Source: Thalassobaculum sp965228445 (lineage in GTDB: Bacteria > Pseudomonadota > Alphaproteobacteria > Thalassobaculales > Thalassobaculaceae). From it: a stretch of 64,000 bases of DNA. Shown in pieces: positions 16,608 through 24,472 of the stretch. Location: assembly GCA_965228445.1 (NCBI GenBank), contig OZ245813.1:3224001-3288000 (forward strand), in the 5' to 3' direction. Both the position numbers and the translations under genes were made by a program. The notes beneath the pieces are model-generated. The model had not been told where the DNA came from. It searched no databases and saw only the letters and a list, made by a program, of their open reading frames with translations. The stretch's first letter is position 1, and every line of letters begins with the position of its first letter.

Positions 16608-17492
16608 TTAAGCGCTCGCCCCCTCCAGTTCCCGGATCAGGTCGGCCATCGCCACCAGCCGCTGGGCCTCGGCCACGTGCAGGCCCTCCACCAGCTTGCC
16701 GTCGACCTGCAGCACGCCCTTGCCCTCGGCCATGGCGGCGGCGTGGGCGTCCGCGATCCTGCGGGCCCAGGCGATGTCCTCGTCGCGCGGCGAGAAGGCG
16801 GCGTTGGCCGCGGCAATGGTCTTGGGATGGATCAGGGTCTTGCCGTCGAAACCCAGCTCCCGGCCCTGGCGGCACACCGCGGCGAACCCGTCATCGTCGT
16901 TCAGGTCCGCATGCACCCCGTCCAGGATCGCGATGCCGTAGGCCCGCGCCGCCAGCAGGCACAGCCCGAAGGAGGTCATCAGCGGCGCGCGGTCCGGCGT
17001 GTGCAGGCAGTGCAGGTCCTTGGCCAGGTCGTTGGTGCCGAGCATCAGCCCGGCCATGCGCGGGGTCGCCGCGGCAATCTCCTGGGCCGCCAGCACGCCC
17101 CGCGGGGTTTCGATCATGCACCACAGGCCCATCGCCTGCGGCGCGCCGTTGCGCTCCAGCAACGATTCCGCCTGACGCACGGTGCCGCCGCTCTCCACCT
17201 TGGACAGGATGATGCCGTGGGCCGGCTGGCCGGCGGCGAAGACCAGGTCGTCATGGCCCCACGGCGTGTCCAGCCCGTTGACCCGGATCAGGATCTCCCG
17301 CGCGCCGTAGCCGCCCTGGGCCAGCGCCTCGGCGATGGCGTCGCGGGCGGCCTGCTTGGCGTCCGGGGCGACCGCGTCCTCCAGGTCCATGACGATGCCG
17401 TCGCAGGCCAGGGAGCGGCCCTTGTCGAGAGCGCGCGGGTTCGAGCCCGGCATGTAGAGGACGGAGCGGCGGGGGCGGGTGACGGCGGTCAT
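16608..17492 (-). CDS. CoA ester lyase (HpcH/HpaI superfamily, citrate-lyase-beta-like)
   Basis: A 294-residue Mg-dependent lyase or thioesterase acting on (3S)-citramalyl-, malyl- or related CoA esters. Seen: RRSVLYMPGSNPRALDKG, DGIVMDLEDAVAPDAK (acidic metal site), ILIRVNG, CMIETPRGVLAAQEI (metal-binding Glu), GLMLGTNDLAKDL and KTLIHPKTI. These define the CitE/Mcl branch. No malyl-CoA or ethylmalonyl-CoA pathway genes are next to it, so the physiological substrate is open. Monocistronic; divergent from the pdxY-like gene. Confidence 0.88.
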   Translation of the reverse strand: MTAVTRPRRSVLYMPGSNPRALDKGRSLACDGIVMDLEDAVAPDAKQAARDAIAEALAQGGYGAREILIRVNGLDTPWGHDDLVFAAGQPAHGIILSKVESGGTVRQAESLLERNGAPQAMGLWCMIETPRGVLAAQEIAAATPRMAGLMLGTNDLAKDLHCLHTPDRAPLMTSFGLCLLAARAYGIAILDGVHADLNDDDGFAAVCRQGRELGFDGKTLIHPKTIAAANAAFSPRDEDIAWARRIADAHAAAMAEGKGVLQVDGKLVEGLHVAEAQRLVAMADLIRELEGASA

Positions 17493-17649
17493 GGGCGGGC
17501 GTTTCCAACGGTTATGGGATTATCGGCGTTCTCGGGGCGAGCCTAGCCGCCGGAATCGCCCTCGACAACGCACCCTCGACAGCGGACCCTCGACAACCTT
17601 GGGGATTTGTCCCGCTGACGGGGCGGGCCGAACCGGTTATGAGGGGGTC

Positions 17650-18480
17650 ATGCCGATCCTCGCCCTCTCCTCCCATGTCGCCGTCGGCCATGTGGGCAAT
17701 GCCGCCGCGGTGCCGGCCCTGGAGCGCCGGGGCCACGAGGTCTGGCGCGTCGACACCGTCAGCTTCTCCAACCATCCGGGACACCACACGTTCACCGGCA
17801 CGGTGCGCGAGGGGCACGAGATCGCCGAGCTGATGCGCGGCATCGCCAACCACACCGGCTGGCGGGGGGTGGACGGGATCTATTCCGGCTATCTCGGCAC
17901 TGCGGAGACCGGCCGCGCCTTCCCCGAGATGCTCGACGCCATCAAGCAGGCGAGCCCGGACGCGGTCTATCTCTGCGACCCGGTGATCGGCGACCACGGG
18001 CGGGTCTTCGTGCGCGAGGGGATCGAGAACGCCTTCCGCGACCGGCTGGTGCCGCGGGCGACGATCATCACGCCGAACGCCTTCGAACTGGCGCTGCTGT
18101 CCGGCCACCGGGTGGAGAGCGTCGCCGACGCCCATGACGCCGCCGTGACCCTGCTGGAATGGGGCCCGGAGGTTGTGATCGCCACCGGCGTGCCCGACGG
18201 CGACCGGCTGGCGGTCGTGGCCGTCACGGCGACGGAGAACTGGGTCGCCCGCTCGCCCTGGCACGACCGGCCGTTCTTCGGCACCGGCGACCTGTTCGCC
18301 GGGCTGTTCCTGTCGCACTGGCTGGAGCACCGCAGCGCCGCCCCGGCGCTGGCCCGCACGGTCGCCGGCCTGGAGGTGGCGACGGCGGCCACCCAGGCGG
18401 CCGGATCGATCGACCTGGTGCTGATCGCCAACCTCGACGCGATCACCAAGGCGGCTCCGGCCGAGGTGCGGGCGCTCTAG
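17650..18480 (+). CDS. pdxY: Pyridoxal kinase, PdxY type
   Basis: Phosphorylates pyridoxal to pyridoxal 5'-phosphate in the B6 salvage path. A 276-residue ribokinase-fold protein. Motifs: SSHVAVGHVGNAAAVPALE at the N-terminus, DTVSFSNHPGH, YLCDPVIGDHGR, TPNAFELALLSG, and the catalytic FFGTGDLFAGLFLSHW (anion hole and base Asp). Start at 17650 follows a GAGGGGG stretch; the upstream ATG at 17479 lies inside the opposite CoA lyase start region. It stands alone. Confidence 0.9.
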   Translation: MPILALSSHVAVGHVGNAAAVPALERRGHEVWRVDTVSFSNHPGHHTFTGTVREGHEIAELMRGIANHTGWRGVDGIYSGYLGTAETGRAFPEMLDAIKQASPDAVYLCDPVIGDHGRVFVREGIENAFRDRLVPRATIITPNAFELALLSGHRVESVADAHDAAVTLLEWGPEVVIATGVPDGDRLAVVAVTATENWVARSPWHDRPFFGTGDLFAGLFLSHWLEHRSAAPALARTVAGLEVATAATQAAGSIDLVLIANLDAITKAAPAEVRAL

Positions 18481-18517
18481 AGCACGATCAGAGGTTTTCA
18501 TCCGATCGTGATTTGCC

Positions 18518-19240
18518 CTAGAGCCCCAGCAGTGCCGGCGGGTCGTCGGTGACGATGGAGGCCATGCCCCATTCGTACAGCTCCTTCGCCCGTTGCGGAT
18601 CGTTAACGGTGTAGACCATCGGTACCCAGCCGCCCGCGACGATGGCAGCCACGTCCTCGGGGCCGAGCACGTCCCGGCTGCCCGGGATCACCGCGTCCAC
18701 CTCCAGATCCGCCGCGGCCTCGCGCCAGTCCTCCGGCCGGCCGGTCAGCAGCAGACCGCGGATGAACGCCGGGGCGGCATCGCGCACCACCCGCAGGGCA
18801 TTGCGGCTGAACGAGGTGATGACGATCGGATCCGCCGGCCCCCAGCCCTCGGCCGCCAGCACGGCGAGCACCGCCCGCGCGGTGGCCGATCCGGTGCCCG
18901 CATCCGGCTTGATCTCCAGGTCGAGGCCGAGGCCGATCTCCCGGCACAGGGCGAGGCACCGGGCCAGGGTCGGCACGCCCTCGCCGCTGCCGGCATCCAG
19001 CTCCGCCAGCGCCTCGGAGGTCAGGGCGACCACCGGGCCGCGACCGTCGGTGGTGCGGTCGAGGGTGGCGTCGTGCATCAGTACCGGCACCCCGTCGCCG
19101 GCCAGCTTGGCGTCGATCTCGACCCAGGCGGCGCCGGCCTCCTTCGCGGCGCGGATCGAGCCGAGGGTGTTCTCCGGCGCCAGCGCCTTGGCGCCGCGGT
19201 GGCCGATCAGTCGGGGCGGGGTGAAGGGGCGTGCGGGCAT
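18518..19240 (-). CDS. ugpQ: Glycerophosphodiester phosphodiesterase
   Basis: Hydrolyses glycerophosphodiesters to glycerol 3-phosphate and an alcohol. 240 residues, cytoplasmic (no signal peptide). The GDPD catalytic set is complete: LIGHRGAKALAPENT (His-Arg, Glu-Asn), VEIDAKLAGDG (Glu, Asp), LMHDATLDRTTDG (second His), GLDLEIKPD and the C-terminal VYTVNDP. The start at 19240 has GGAGA 5 bases upstream; the longer frame would run into the repeat region. Convergent with pdxY, 37 bases apart. Confidence 0.9.
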   Translation of the reverse strand: MPARPFTPPRLIGHRGAKALAPENTLGSIRAAKEAGAAWVEIDAKLAGDGVPVLMHDATLDRTTDGRGPVVALTSEALAELDAGSGEGVPTLARCLALCREIGLGLDLEIKPDAGTGSATARAVLAVLAAEGWGPADPIVITSFSRNALRVVRDAAPAFIRGLLLTGRPEDWREAAADLEVDAVIPGSRDVLGPEDVAAIVAGGWVPMVYTVNDPQRAKELYEWGMASIVTDDPPALLGL

Positions 19241-19299
19241 CGAACTCTCCGGGAGATTTGGCGGCGGAGGATAGCGCAGGGCGGATGACGGGAAAATGA

Positions 19300-19660
19300 C
19301 GGCCCTTCGTGACGGCCGGCCTTCGACATGCTCGGCCCTTCGGCACGCCGGTCCTTCGACACGCTCCCTGCGGGAGCTGCTCAGGATGAGGTTGGAGAGA
19401 GAATGGCAGATGGCGCTCAAGCAGCGAGCGAACCCTACTGCGGCCTGACCCGGTTACCGACCTCACCCTGAGGGGCCCCGGCCTTACCCGATTACCGACC
19501 TCACACCCTGAGCGGCCCCGGCCTTACCCGATTACCGACCTCACACCTTGAGCGGCCCCGGCCTTACCCGATTACCGACCTCACCCTGAGCAGCCCCGGC
19601 CTTGCGTCGGGGCGTGTCGAAGGGCGGCGTGTCGAAAGGCGGCTCCCGGCGGGGACCAAT
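19300..19660. repeat. Dispersed repeat (family C) flanking a tandem array
   Basis: Left arm at about 19352-19393 (CCTTCGACACGCTCCC ... CTGCTCAGGATGAGG) and right arm at about 19579-19656 (CCTCACCCTGAGCAG ... GTGTCGAAGGGCGGC ... GGCGGCTCCC) are inverted with respect to each other. The GTGTCGAAGG-type core occurs several times in both directions. A second locus of the same family is at 51436-51555. Together with the array below, this accounts for most of the 535-base gene-free gap between the GDPD and pnp genes. Confidence 0.7.
19452..19607. repeat. Tandem array, about four copies of a 40-bp unit
   Basis: The unit begins GATTACCGACCTCACACCCT and ends GGCCTTACCC. Copies start at 19452 (38 bases, two-base deletion), 19490, 19530 and 19570 (last one diverging at its end). 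Units at 19490 and 19530 differ by a single base. There is no spacer between units, so this is a minisatellite and not a CRISPR array. Confidence 0.88.
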
Positions 19661-19670
19661 GCGCACCGTC

Positions 19671-19710
19671 AACAAAAAACGGCGCGGCAACCGAGGCTGC
19701 CGCGCCGCTC
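19671..19710 (-). terminator. Intrinsic terminator of pnp
   Basis: On the minus strand a 10-bp stem (arms CGGCGCGGCA and TGCCGCGCCG at 19680-19708, 8-base loop) is followed by a run of T interrupted by one G (complement of ACAAAAAAC). It lies 70 bases past the pnp stop codon. Confidence 0.85.
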
Positions 19711-19775
19711 AATGTCTGCGAAACCGGAACCGATCACTCGGTACCCGCTGCTCCGCGCCGGTTACTCGGCGCCGG

Positions 19776-21890
19776 TTACTCGGAGGCGGCTTCCAGATCG
19801 GCGCCGGTCTCCTGATCGACAACCTTCATCGACAGCTTGACCTTGCCGCGGTCGTCGAAGCCGATGACCTTGACCTTCACCTTGTCGCCTTCCTTGACGA
19901 CCTCGGTGACGGCCTCCGGCCGCTTGGCGGAGGTCAGCTGGCTGATATGCACCAGGCCGTCCTTCGGGCCGAGGAAGTTCACGAAGGCGCCGAAGTCGAG
20001 AGTCTTCACGACCTTGCCGTCGTAGATCTTGCCCACTTCCGGCTCGGCGGTCAGCGAGTAGACCCAGTTATGCGCGGCGTCGAGCGAGGCCTGCTCGACC
20101 GCCGCGATCTTCACGGTGCCGTCGTCCTCGATGTCGATCTTCGCGCCGGTGGTCTCGCAGATCTCGCGGATCACCTTGCCGCCGGAGCCGATCACGTCGC
20201 GGATCTTGTCGACCGGGATCTTGATCGAGATCATCTTCGGCGCGGTGTCGGACACGCCGTCGCGGGCGGTCGACAGGGCCTTGCCCATCTCGCCGAGGAT
20301 GTGCATGCGGCCGTCCTTCGCCTGCTCCAGCGCGACCTTCATGATCTCGCGGGTGATGGACGTGATCTTGATGTCCATCTGCAGGGCGGTGACGCCCTTG
20401 TCGGTGCCGGCGACCTTGAAGTCCATGTCGCCCAGGTGATCCTCGTCACCCAGGATGTCGGACAGCACGGCGAACTTGTCGCCTTCCTTGATCAGGCCCA
20501 TGGCGATGCCCGCCACCGGACGGACCAGCGGCACGCCGGCATCCATCAGCGACAGCGAGGTGCCGCAGACCGTCGCCATGGACGACGAGCCGTTGGACTC
20601 GGTGATCTCGGAGACCACGCGCAGGGTGTAGGGGAAGGCCTCCTTGCTCGGCAGCAGCGGCTTCACCGCCCGCCAGGCCAGCTTGCCGTGGCCGATCTCG
20701 CGACGGCCCGGGGAGCCGACGCGGCCCGCCTCGCCCACCGAGAACGGCGGGAAGTTGTAGTGCAGCAGGAAGTGCTCGCGGTACTCGCCTTCCAGGGCGT
20801 CGATGATCTGCTCGTCCTGGCCGGTGCCCAGGGTGGCGACGACCATCGCCTGGGTCTCGCCGCGGGTGAACAGGGCCGAGCCGTGGGTCCGCGGCAGCAG
20901 GCCGACCTCGGCCACGATCTGGCGCACGGTCTTGGTGTCGCGCTCGTCGATGCGCTTGCCGGTGTCGAGGATGCGGCCGCGCACGATGTCGGCCTCGATG
21001 CCCTTCAGCAGGCCCTTGGCGGCATCCTTCTCGGCGTCGTCCTCGATCGCGGCGAGCGCCTTCTCCTTGGCGGCCGCGAGCTTGTTCTGACGCTCGGACT
21101 TGTTCGGCTCGTCATAGGCGGCTTCCAGATCGGCCTTGCCGGCGGCTTCCAGCTTCTTCTGGATGGCGTCCAGATCCAGCGGGCTCTCCGGCAGATCCAT
21201 CGGATCCTTCGCGGCGGCCTCGGCCAGCTCGATGATGGCGTTGATCACCGGCTGGAAGCTGTCATGGCCGAAATTCACCGCGCCGAGCATGATCTCCTCG
21301 GACAGCTCCGACGCCATGGACTCGACCATCAGCACGCCTTCCTGGGTGCCGGCGACGACCAGGTCGAGCTCGCTCTCCTTGGTGGCGTCCATGGTCGGGT
21401 TCAGGATGTACTCGCCGTCCTTGTAGCCGACGCGCGCGCCGCCGATCGGGCCCAGGAACGGGGCGCCGGACAGACACAGGGCGGCCGAGGTGCCGACCAT
21501 GGCGACGATGTCCGGATCGTTCTCCAGGTCATGGGCGAGAACCGTGCAGATCACCTGCACCTCGTTCTTGAAGCCCTTGACGAAGAGCGGACGGATCGGC
21601 CGGTCGATCAGGCGGGAGGTCAGGGTCTCCTTCTCGCTCGGACGGCCCTCGCGCTTGAAGAAGCCGCCGGGAATCTTGCCCGCGGCGTAGGTCTTCTCCT
21701 GGTAGTGGACCGAGAGCGGGAAGAAGTCGATGCCCGGGCGCTGCGTCTTGGCGGCGACCACGGTGCAGAGAACGGCGGTGTCGCCGTAGCGGGCGAGGAC
21801 CGCGCCGTCGGCCTGGCGGGCCATCTTGCCGGTCTCAAGGGTGAGCGTGCGCCCGCCCCACTCGATTTCCTTGCGGTAAACGTCGAACAT
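19776..21890 (-). CDS. pnp: Polyribonucleotide nucleotidyltransferase (PNPase)
   Basis: 3'-5' phosphorolytic exoribonuclease of the RNA degradosome; homotrimer. Order of domains: two RNase PH cores (residues about 10-230 and 310-545; TRGETQAMVVATLGTGQDEQ), an all-alpha linker, KH domain (IGSGGKVIREICETTGAKID) and S1 domain (VGKIYDGKVVKTLDFGAFVNF). I start at 21890 because GAGGA sits 9 bases upstream; the ATG at 21899 would directly abut that site. 704 residues, normal length. Unusually, rpsO is not next to it: the nsrR-aox cassette intervenes. Confidence 0.96.
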   Translation of the reverse strand: MFDVYRKEIEWGGRTLTLETGKMARQADGAVLARYGDTAVLCTVVAAKTQRPGIDFFPLSVHYQEKTYAAGKIPGGFFKREGRPSEKETLTSRLIDRPIRPLFVKGFKNEVQVICTVLAHDLENDPDIVAMVGTSAALCLSGAPFLGPIGGARVGYKDGEYILNPTMDATKESELDLVVAGTQEGVLMVESMASELSEEIMLGAVNFGHDSFQPVINAIIELAEAAAKDPMDLPESPLDLDAIQKKLEAAGKADLEAAYDEPNKSERQNKLAAAKEKALAAIEDDAEKDAAKGLLKGIEADIVRGRILDTGKRIDERDTKTVRQIVAEVGLLPRTHGSALFTRGETQAMVVATLGTGQDEQIIDALEGEYREHFLLHYNFPPFSVGEAGRVGSPGRREIGHGKLAWRAVKPLLPSKEAFPYTLRVVSEITESNGSSSMATVCGTSLSLMDAGVPLVRPVAGIAMGLIKEGDKFAVLSDILGDEDHLGDMDFKVAGTDKGVTALQMDIKITSITREIMKVALEQAKDGRMHILGEMGKALSTARDGVSDTAPKMISIKIPVDKIRDVIGSGGKVIREICETTGAKIDIEDDGTVKIAAVEQASLDAAHNWVYSLTAEPEVGKIYDGKVVKTLDFGAFVNFLGPKDGLVHISQLTSAKRPEAVTEVVKEGDKVKVKVIGFDDRGKVKLSMKVVDQETGADLEAASE

Positions 21891-22160
21891 CCGTGTCATT
21901 CCTCAGTTCCGAACCGACGAACATGACCCGCCGCGTTCCGCTTTCCCCTCCGGTCGGCCCGTGCCGCGGTGGATGCCCGCGACCGGATGGACCAACACGA
22001 CCAGCCACCGGCAGCGCATAGCCGGCGGCGACCCGCGATCAGAAGTGCGATGAAGGGAAAATGGACGCTCCTTGCGTCATGGCGCCCCAATGGCTGCCTT
22101 CGGTTCTCATATTTCGTCTCTTTTTGCGCGCGCGTTCTTTGACACGGAACGCCCCGTGGG

Positions 22161-22631
22161 TCAACGCGCACGTACCGGGCCGGGAAGCGCGTCGGGTTCC
22201 TGGAACAGCAGCCCGGCCAGGGCCCCGCGCGGCGTGAGCAGGTCGCGCAGGGTGTAGCGGTCGAGCACCGCCATGAACCCGTCCAGCGCCTCCTGCACGA
22301 TGCCCGACAGGGCGCAGACCGGGGCGATCGGACAGGTGTTCGTCGCCGGGTCGAAGCACTCGACCATCCGCATGTCCTCCTCGAACCGCCGCACGGTATC
22401 GCCCAGCGGAATCCGCTCCGGCGCCACCGCCAGGCGGATACCGCCCTGCCGACCGCGCACCGTCTCGACCAGCCCTTCCTGGCCGAGGCGGTGGACGACC
22501 TTCATCAGGTGGTTCTCGGAGATGCCGTAGCGCCCGGCGATGTCGCGGATGGTCGAGAGTTCGCCGGCCGGTCTGAGGCCGAGGAACATCAGGACCCGCA
22601 GGGCATAGTCGGTCTGTCTGGTGAAACGCAT
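22161..22631 (-). CDS. nsrR: Rrf2-family regulator, NsrR type
   Basis: A 156-residue winged-helix repressor that carries an NO-sensitive Fe-S cluster. HTH region: MRFTRQTDYALRVLMFLGL, later ISENHLMKVVHRLGQEGLVE and GRQGGIRLA. Three cysteines, Cys92, Cys100 and Cys106 (CFDPATNTCPIAPVC), form the cluster site in the spacing typical of NsrR and unlike IscR. NO destroys the cluster and relieves repression. It is transcribed away from the alternative oxidase gene; the 108-base intergenic region holds two matching palindromes, so autoregulation and control of the aox operon are both likely. Confidence 0.88.
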   Translation of the reverse strand: MRFTRQTDYALRVLMFLGLRPAGELSTIRDIAGRYGISENHLMKVVHRLGQEGLVETVRGRQGGIRLAVAPERIPLGDTVRRFEEDMRMVECFDPATNTCPIAPVCALSGIVQEALDGFMAVLDRYTLRDLLTPRGALAGLLFQEPDALPGPVRAR

Positions 22632-22656
22632 AGGCTCGATCCCGATCAGTTCTCAA

Positions 22657-22679
22657 AAGATGTATCTTGGATATTGCTT
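22657..22679. promoter_or_regulatory. Candidate NsrR operator 1 (overlaps aox -35)
   Basis: An 11-1-11 imperfect palindrome: left half AAGATGTATCT, centre T, right half GGATATTGCTT; the halves agree at 7 of 11 positions after inversion. The architecture and the AAGATGTAT half-site fit the known NsrR consensus. It overlaps the candidate -35 element of aox. Confidence 0.62.
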
Positions 22680-22702
22680 TTTGCCAAGGCCGGGCGATAT
22701 AA
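22674..22702 (+). promoter_or_regulatory. Candidate promoter of the aox operon
   Basis: TTGCTT at 22674-22679, 17 bases, then ATATAA at 22697-22702. The AOX start codon is 38 bases further on, after AGGAG. Both candidate NsrR sites touch this promoter. Confidence 0.5.
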
Positions 22703-22723
22703 GCGGTATACTAAATACCTCTT
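22701..22723. promoter_or_regulatory. Candidate NsrR operator 2 (just downstream of aox -10)
   Basis: A second 11-1-11 palindrome: left half AAGCGGTATAC, centre T, right half AAATACCTCTT; 8 of 11 positions agree after inversion. Its centre is 44 bases from that of operator 1, close to four helical turns, so two dimers would lie on the same face of the DNA across the promoter. Confidence 0.65.
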
Positions 22724-22739
22724 TAACAGGAGCGTTCCC

Positions 22740-23402
22740 ATGACCCCCCATGGCCTGCAACAGCCGCCGACGGTGCTGCACCATCGGCCGACCGATCTGG
22801 GCGACCGCGTCGCCTTCGGCTTCGTGAAAGCCCTGCGTTTCGTGGCCGACCTGTTCTTCCGCAAGCGCTATGGCCACCGCGCCGTCGTGCTGGAGACCGT
22901 CGCCGCCGTGCCGGGCATGGTCGGCGGCCTGCTGCAGCACCTGAAGGCGCTGCGCCACATCCGCGACGACCAGGGCTGGATCCGCGAGCTGCTGGACGAG
23001 GCCGAGAACGAGCGCATGCACCTGATGACCTTCATCAAGGTCGCCCGGCCGTCGATGCTGGAGCGGCTGATCATCATGCTGACCCAGGCCGCCTTCTATA
23101 ACGTCTACTTCTTCCTCTACCTCTTCGCGCCGAAGACCGCCCATCGGGTGGTCGGCTACTTCGAGGAGGAGGCGGTGCGCAGCTACACCGACTTCCTGGT
23201 GGAGATCGATACCGGCCGGTTGGCCAACCCGGCGGCGCCGCAGATCGCCATCGACTACTGGCAGCTCGCCCCCGACGCCCGGCTCCGCGACGTGGTGGTG
23301 GCCGTGCGCGACGACGAGGCCGGACACCGCGACCGCAATCACGCCTTCGCCGATGCCCTGAAGAAGGACGCGGGCGCCCCCTTCGCCGCGGCGGTGAAGT
23401 GA
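22740..23402 (+). CDS. aox: Alternative oxidase (AOX), di-iron ubiquinol oxidase
   Basis: A 220-residue interfacial membrane protein that oxidises ubiquinol and reduces O2 to water without pumping protons; it resists cyanide and NO. All four di-iron motifs are present: LETVAAVPGM (Glu52), NERMHLM (Glu91, His94), FEEEAVRSYT (Glu142-144) and DDEAGHRDRNH (Glu193, His196). The start has AGGAG 7 bases upstream. It is first in an operon with a truncated haemoglobin whose ATG overlaps its TGA. Control by the divergent nsrR resembles the NsrR-regulated AOX described in Vibrio fischeri. It would keep respiration going when NO blocks haem-copper oxidases. Confidence 0.93.
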   Translation: MTPHGLQQPPTVLHHRPTDLGDRVAFGFVKALRFVADLFFRKRYGHRAVVLETVAAVPGMVGGLLQHLKALRHIRDDQGWIRELLDEAENERMHLMTFIKVARPSMLERLIIMLTQAAFYNVYFFLYLFAPKTAHRVVGYFEEEAVRSYTDFLVEIDTGRLANPAAPQIAIDYWQLAPDARLRDVVVAVRDDEAGHRDRNHAFADALKKDAGAPFAAAVK

Positions 23403-23803
23403 TGACCGGGCAAAGGGTTCCGCTGCATCCGGCGATCGACCGGGATCTGGTTGAGGCCCTGGTCCACGGCTTCTACGGCCGGGTCCGCGCCGACCCGGAG
23501 ATCGGACCGATCTTCGAGCGCGTCGTCGCCGACTGGACGCCGCATCTGGAAACGATGGTGTCCTTCTGGTGCTCGGTGATGCGGGTCAGCGGAGGGTTCC
23601 AGGGTCAGCCGATGCAGAAGCACCTGGCGATCCCCGGCCTCGACGCCCGGCATTTCGAACGCTGGCTGACCCTGTTCCGGGCCAGTGCGCGGGACCTCGC
23701 CCCGCCGGAGGTCGCCGCCCTGTTCATCGAGATGGCCGAGCGTATCGCCAGGAGCCTGCAGCTCGGCCTCGCCTTCGCCCACCGCCAGCGCGAAGACGCC
23801 TGA
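23402..23803 (+). CDS. Group III truncated haemoglobin
   Basis: A 133-residue 2-on-2 globin. TrHb3 signatures in order: GFYGRVRADPEIGPIFER, the B/E-helix SFWCSVMRVSGGFQGQPM with QKH, and the F-helix ARHFERWLTLF, where the His is the expected haem ligand. TrHb3 proteins are linked with NO or peroxide chemistry in other bacteria. The ATG shares one base with the AOX stop codon (TGATG), so translation is probably coupled; a GTG one codon earlier is possible. Lies in the probable NsrR-controlled operon. Confidence 0.92.
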   Translation: MTGQRVPLHPAIDRDLVEALVHGFYGRVRADPEIGPIFERVVADWTPHLETMVSFWCSVMRVSGGFQGQPMQKHLAIPGLDARHFERWLTLFRASARDLAPPEVAALFIEMAERIARSLQLGLAFAHRQREDA

Positions 23804-23828
23804 CCGGCGGCCGTTGATGGAGGGCGAA

Positions 23829-24107
23829 ATGCGATGGCTGCCGGCCTCGGTCGAGGCCTACAGGAAGACCCCGGTCTTCACGGAGACCAGCATTCCCGAC
23901 GGACTGCTGCGCGATCACAGCACGAAGGCCGGCACCTGGGGCCTGATCCATGTGATCTCGGGCGAACTGGCGCTTCATTTTCCGGACACCGCGCAGCCGG
24001 AGCGGCTGAAACCGGGCCGGCCGGGCGTGTTGGCGCCGCAGGCCCCGCACCGGGTCGCTCCGGACGGGCCGGTGCGGTTCTTCGTGGAGTTCTTCCGCGA
24101 GCCCTGA
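23829..24107 (+). CDS. DUF1971 (YeaR/TehB-N-like) cupin-type protein
   Basis: A 92-residue small beta protein of the family of E. coli YeaR. Motifs: LPASVEAYRKTPVFTE, GLLRDHSTKAGTWGLIHVIS, GELALHF, GRPGVLAPQAPHRVAP and VRFFVEFFREP. YeaR is induced by nitrate and NO and is repressed by NsrR in E. coli, which fits its place here as third gene after aox and the globin. Start at 23829 follows GGAGGG with short spacing; an ATG at 23817 four codons earlier is the alternative. Biochemical function unknown. Confidence 0.85.
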   Translation: MRWLPASVEAYRKTPVFTETSIPDGLLRDHSTKAGTWGLIHVISGELALHFPDTAQPERLKPGRPGVLAPQAPHRVAPDGPVRFFVEFFREP

Positions 24108-24124
24108 ACGCAGACGCGCTGTGC

Positions 24125-24163
24125 CGAAAAGAAAAGAGCGCCCGGCGGCTGCCTGGGCGCTCT
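24125..24163 (-). terminator. Intrinsic terminator of rpsO
   Basis: Minus strand: GAGCGCCC (24162-24155), an 11-base loop, GGGCGCTC (24143-24136), then TTTTCTTTTC. It ends transcripts arriving from the truB-rpsO side and lies between two convergent genes, so it may also stop aox-operon transcription. Confidence 0.85.
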
Positions 24164-24188
24164 TCGTCATTCGCGTGTTCGCGTGCGC

Positions 24189-24458
24189 TTAGCGGCGCAG
24201 GCCCAGGCTGGTGATCAGCGCGGAGTAGCGGTCGTTGGACTTCTTCTTCAGGTAGTCCAGCAGACGGCGGCGCTGGCCGACCATCATCAGCAGGCCCCGA
24301 CGCGAGTGGAAGTCGTGGTTGTGCGTCTTCATGTGCTCGGTCAGGTTGGAAATGCGCTCGCTCAGGATCGCGACCTGCACTTCCGGCGACCCCGTGTCGC
24401 CTTCCTTCTGGGCGTATTCCTTGATGAGCTCAGCCTTGCGCTCAGCGGTAATCGACAT
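24189..24458 (-). CDS. rpsO: 30S ribosomal protein S15
   Basis: Primary 16S rRNA-binding protein of the platform; 89 residues as usual. Recognised by GDTGSPEVQVAILSERI, NLTEHMKTHNHDFHSRRGL and VGQRRRLLDYLKK. Last gene of the rimP-to-rpsO transcription and translation cluster; 14 bases after truB. It has its own downstream terminator. Confidence 0.97.
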   Translation of the reverse strand: MSITAERKAELIKEYAQKEGDTGSPEVQVAILSERISNLTEHMKTHNHDFHSRRGLLMMVGQRRRLLDYLKKKSNDRYSALITSLGLRR

Positions 24459-24472
24459 CGTCCTCTCCTTCT

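Noticed and set aside
19452..19607. Possible CRISPR array
   Set aside because: The units follow one another directly with no unique spacers, and no cas genes are present.
22161..22631. IscR instead of NsrR
   Set aside because: Cysteine spacing C-x7-C-x5-C and the context with aox, a globin and DUF1971 favour NsrR; no isc or suf genes are nearby.
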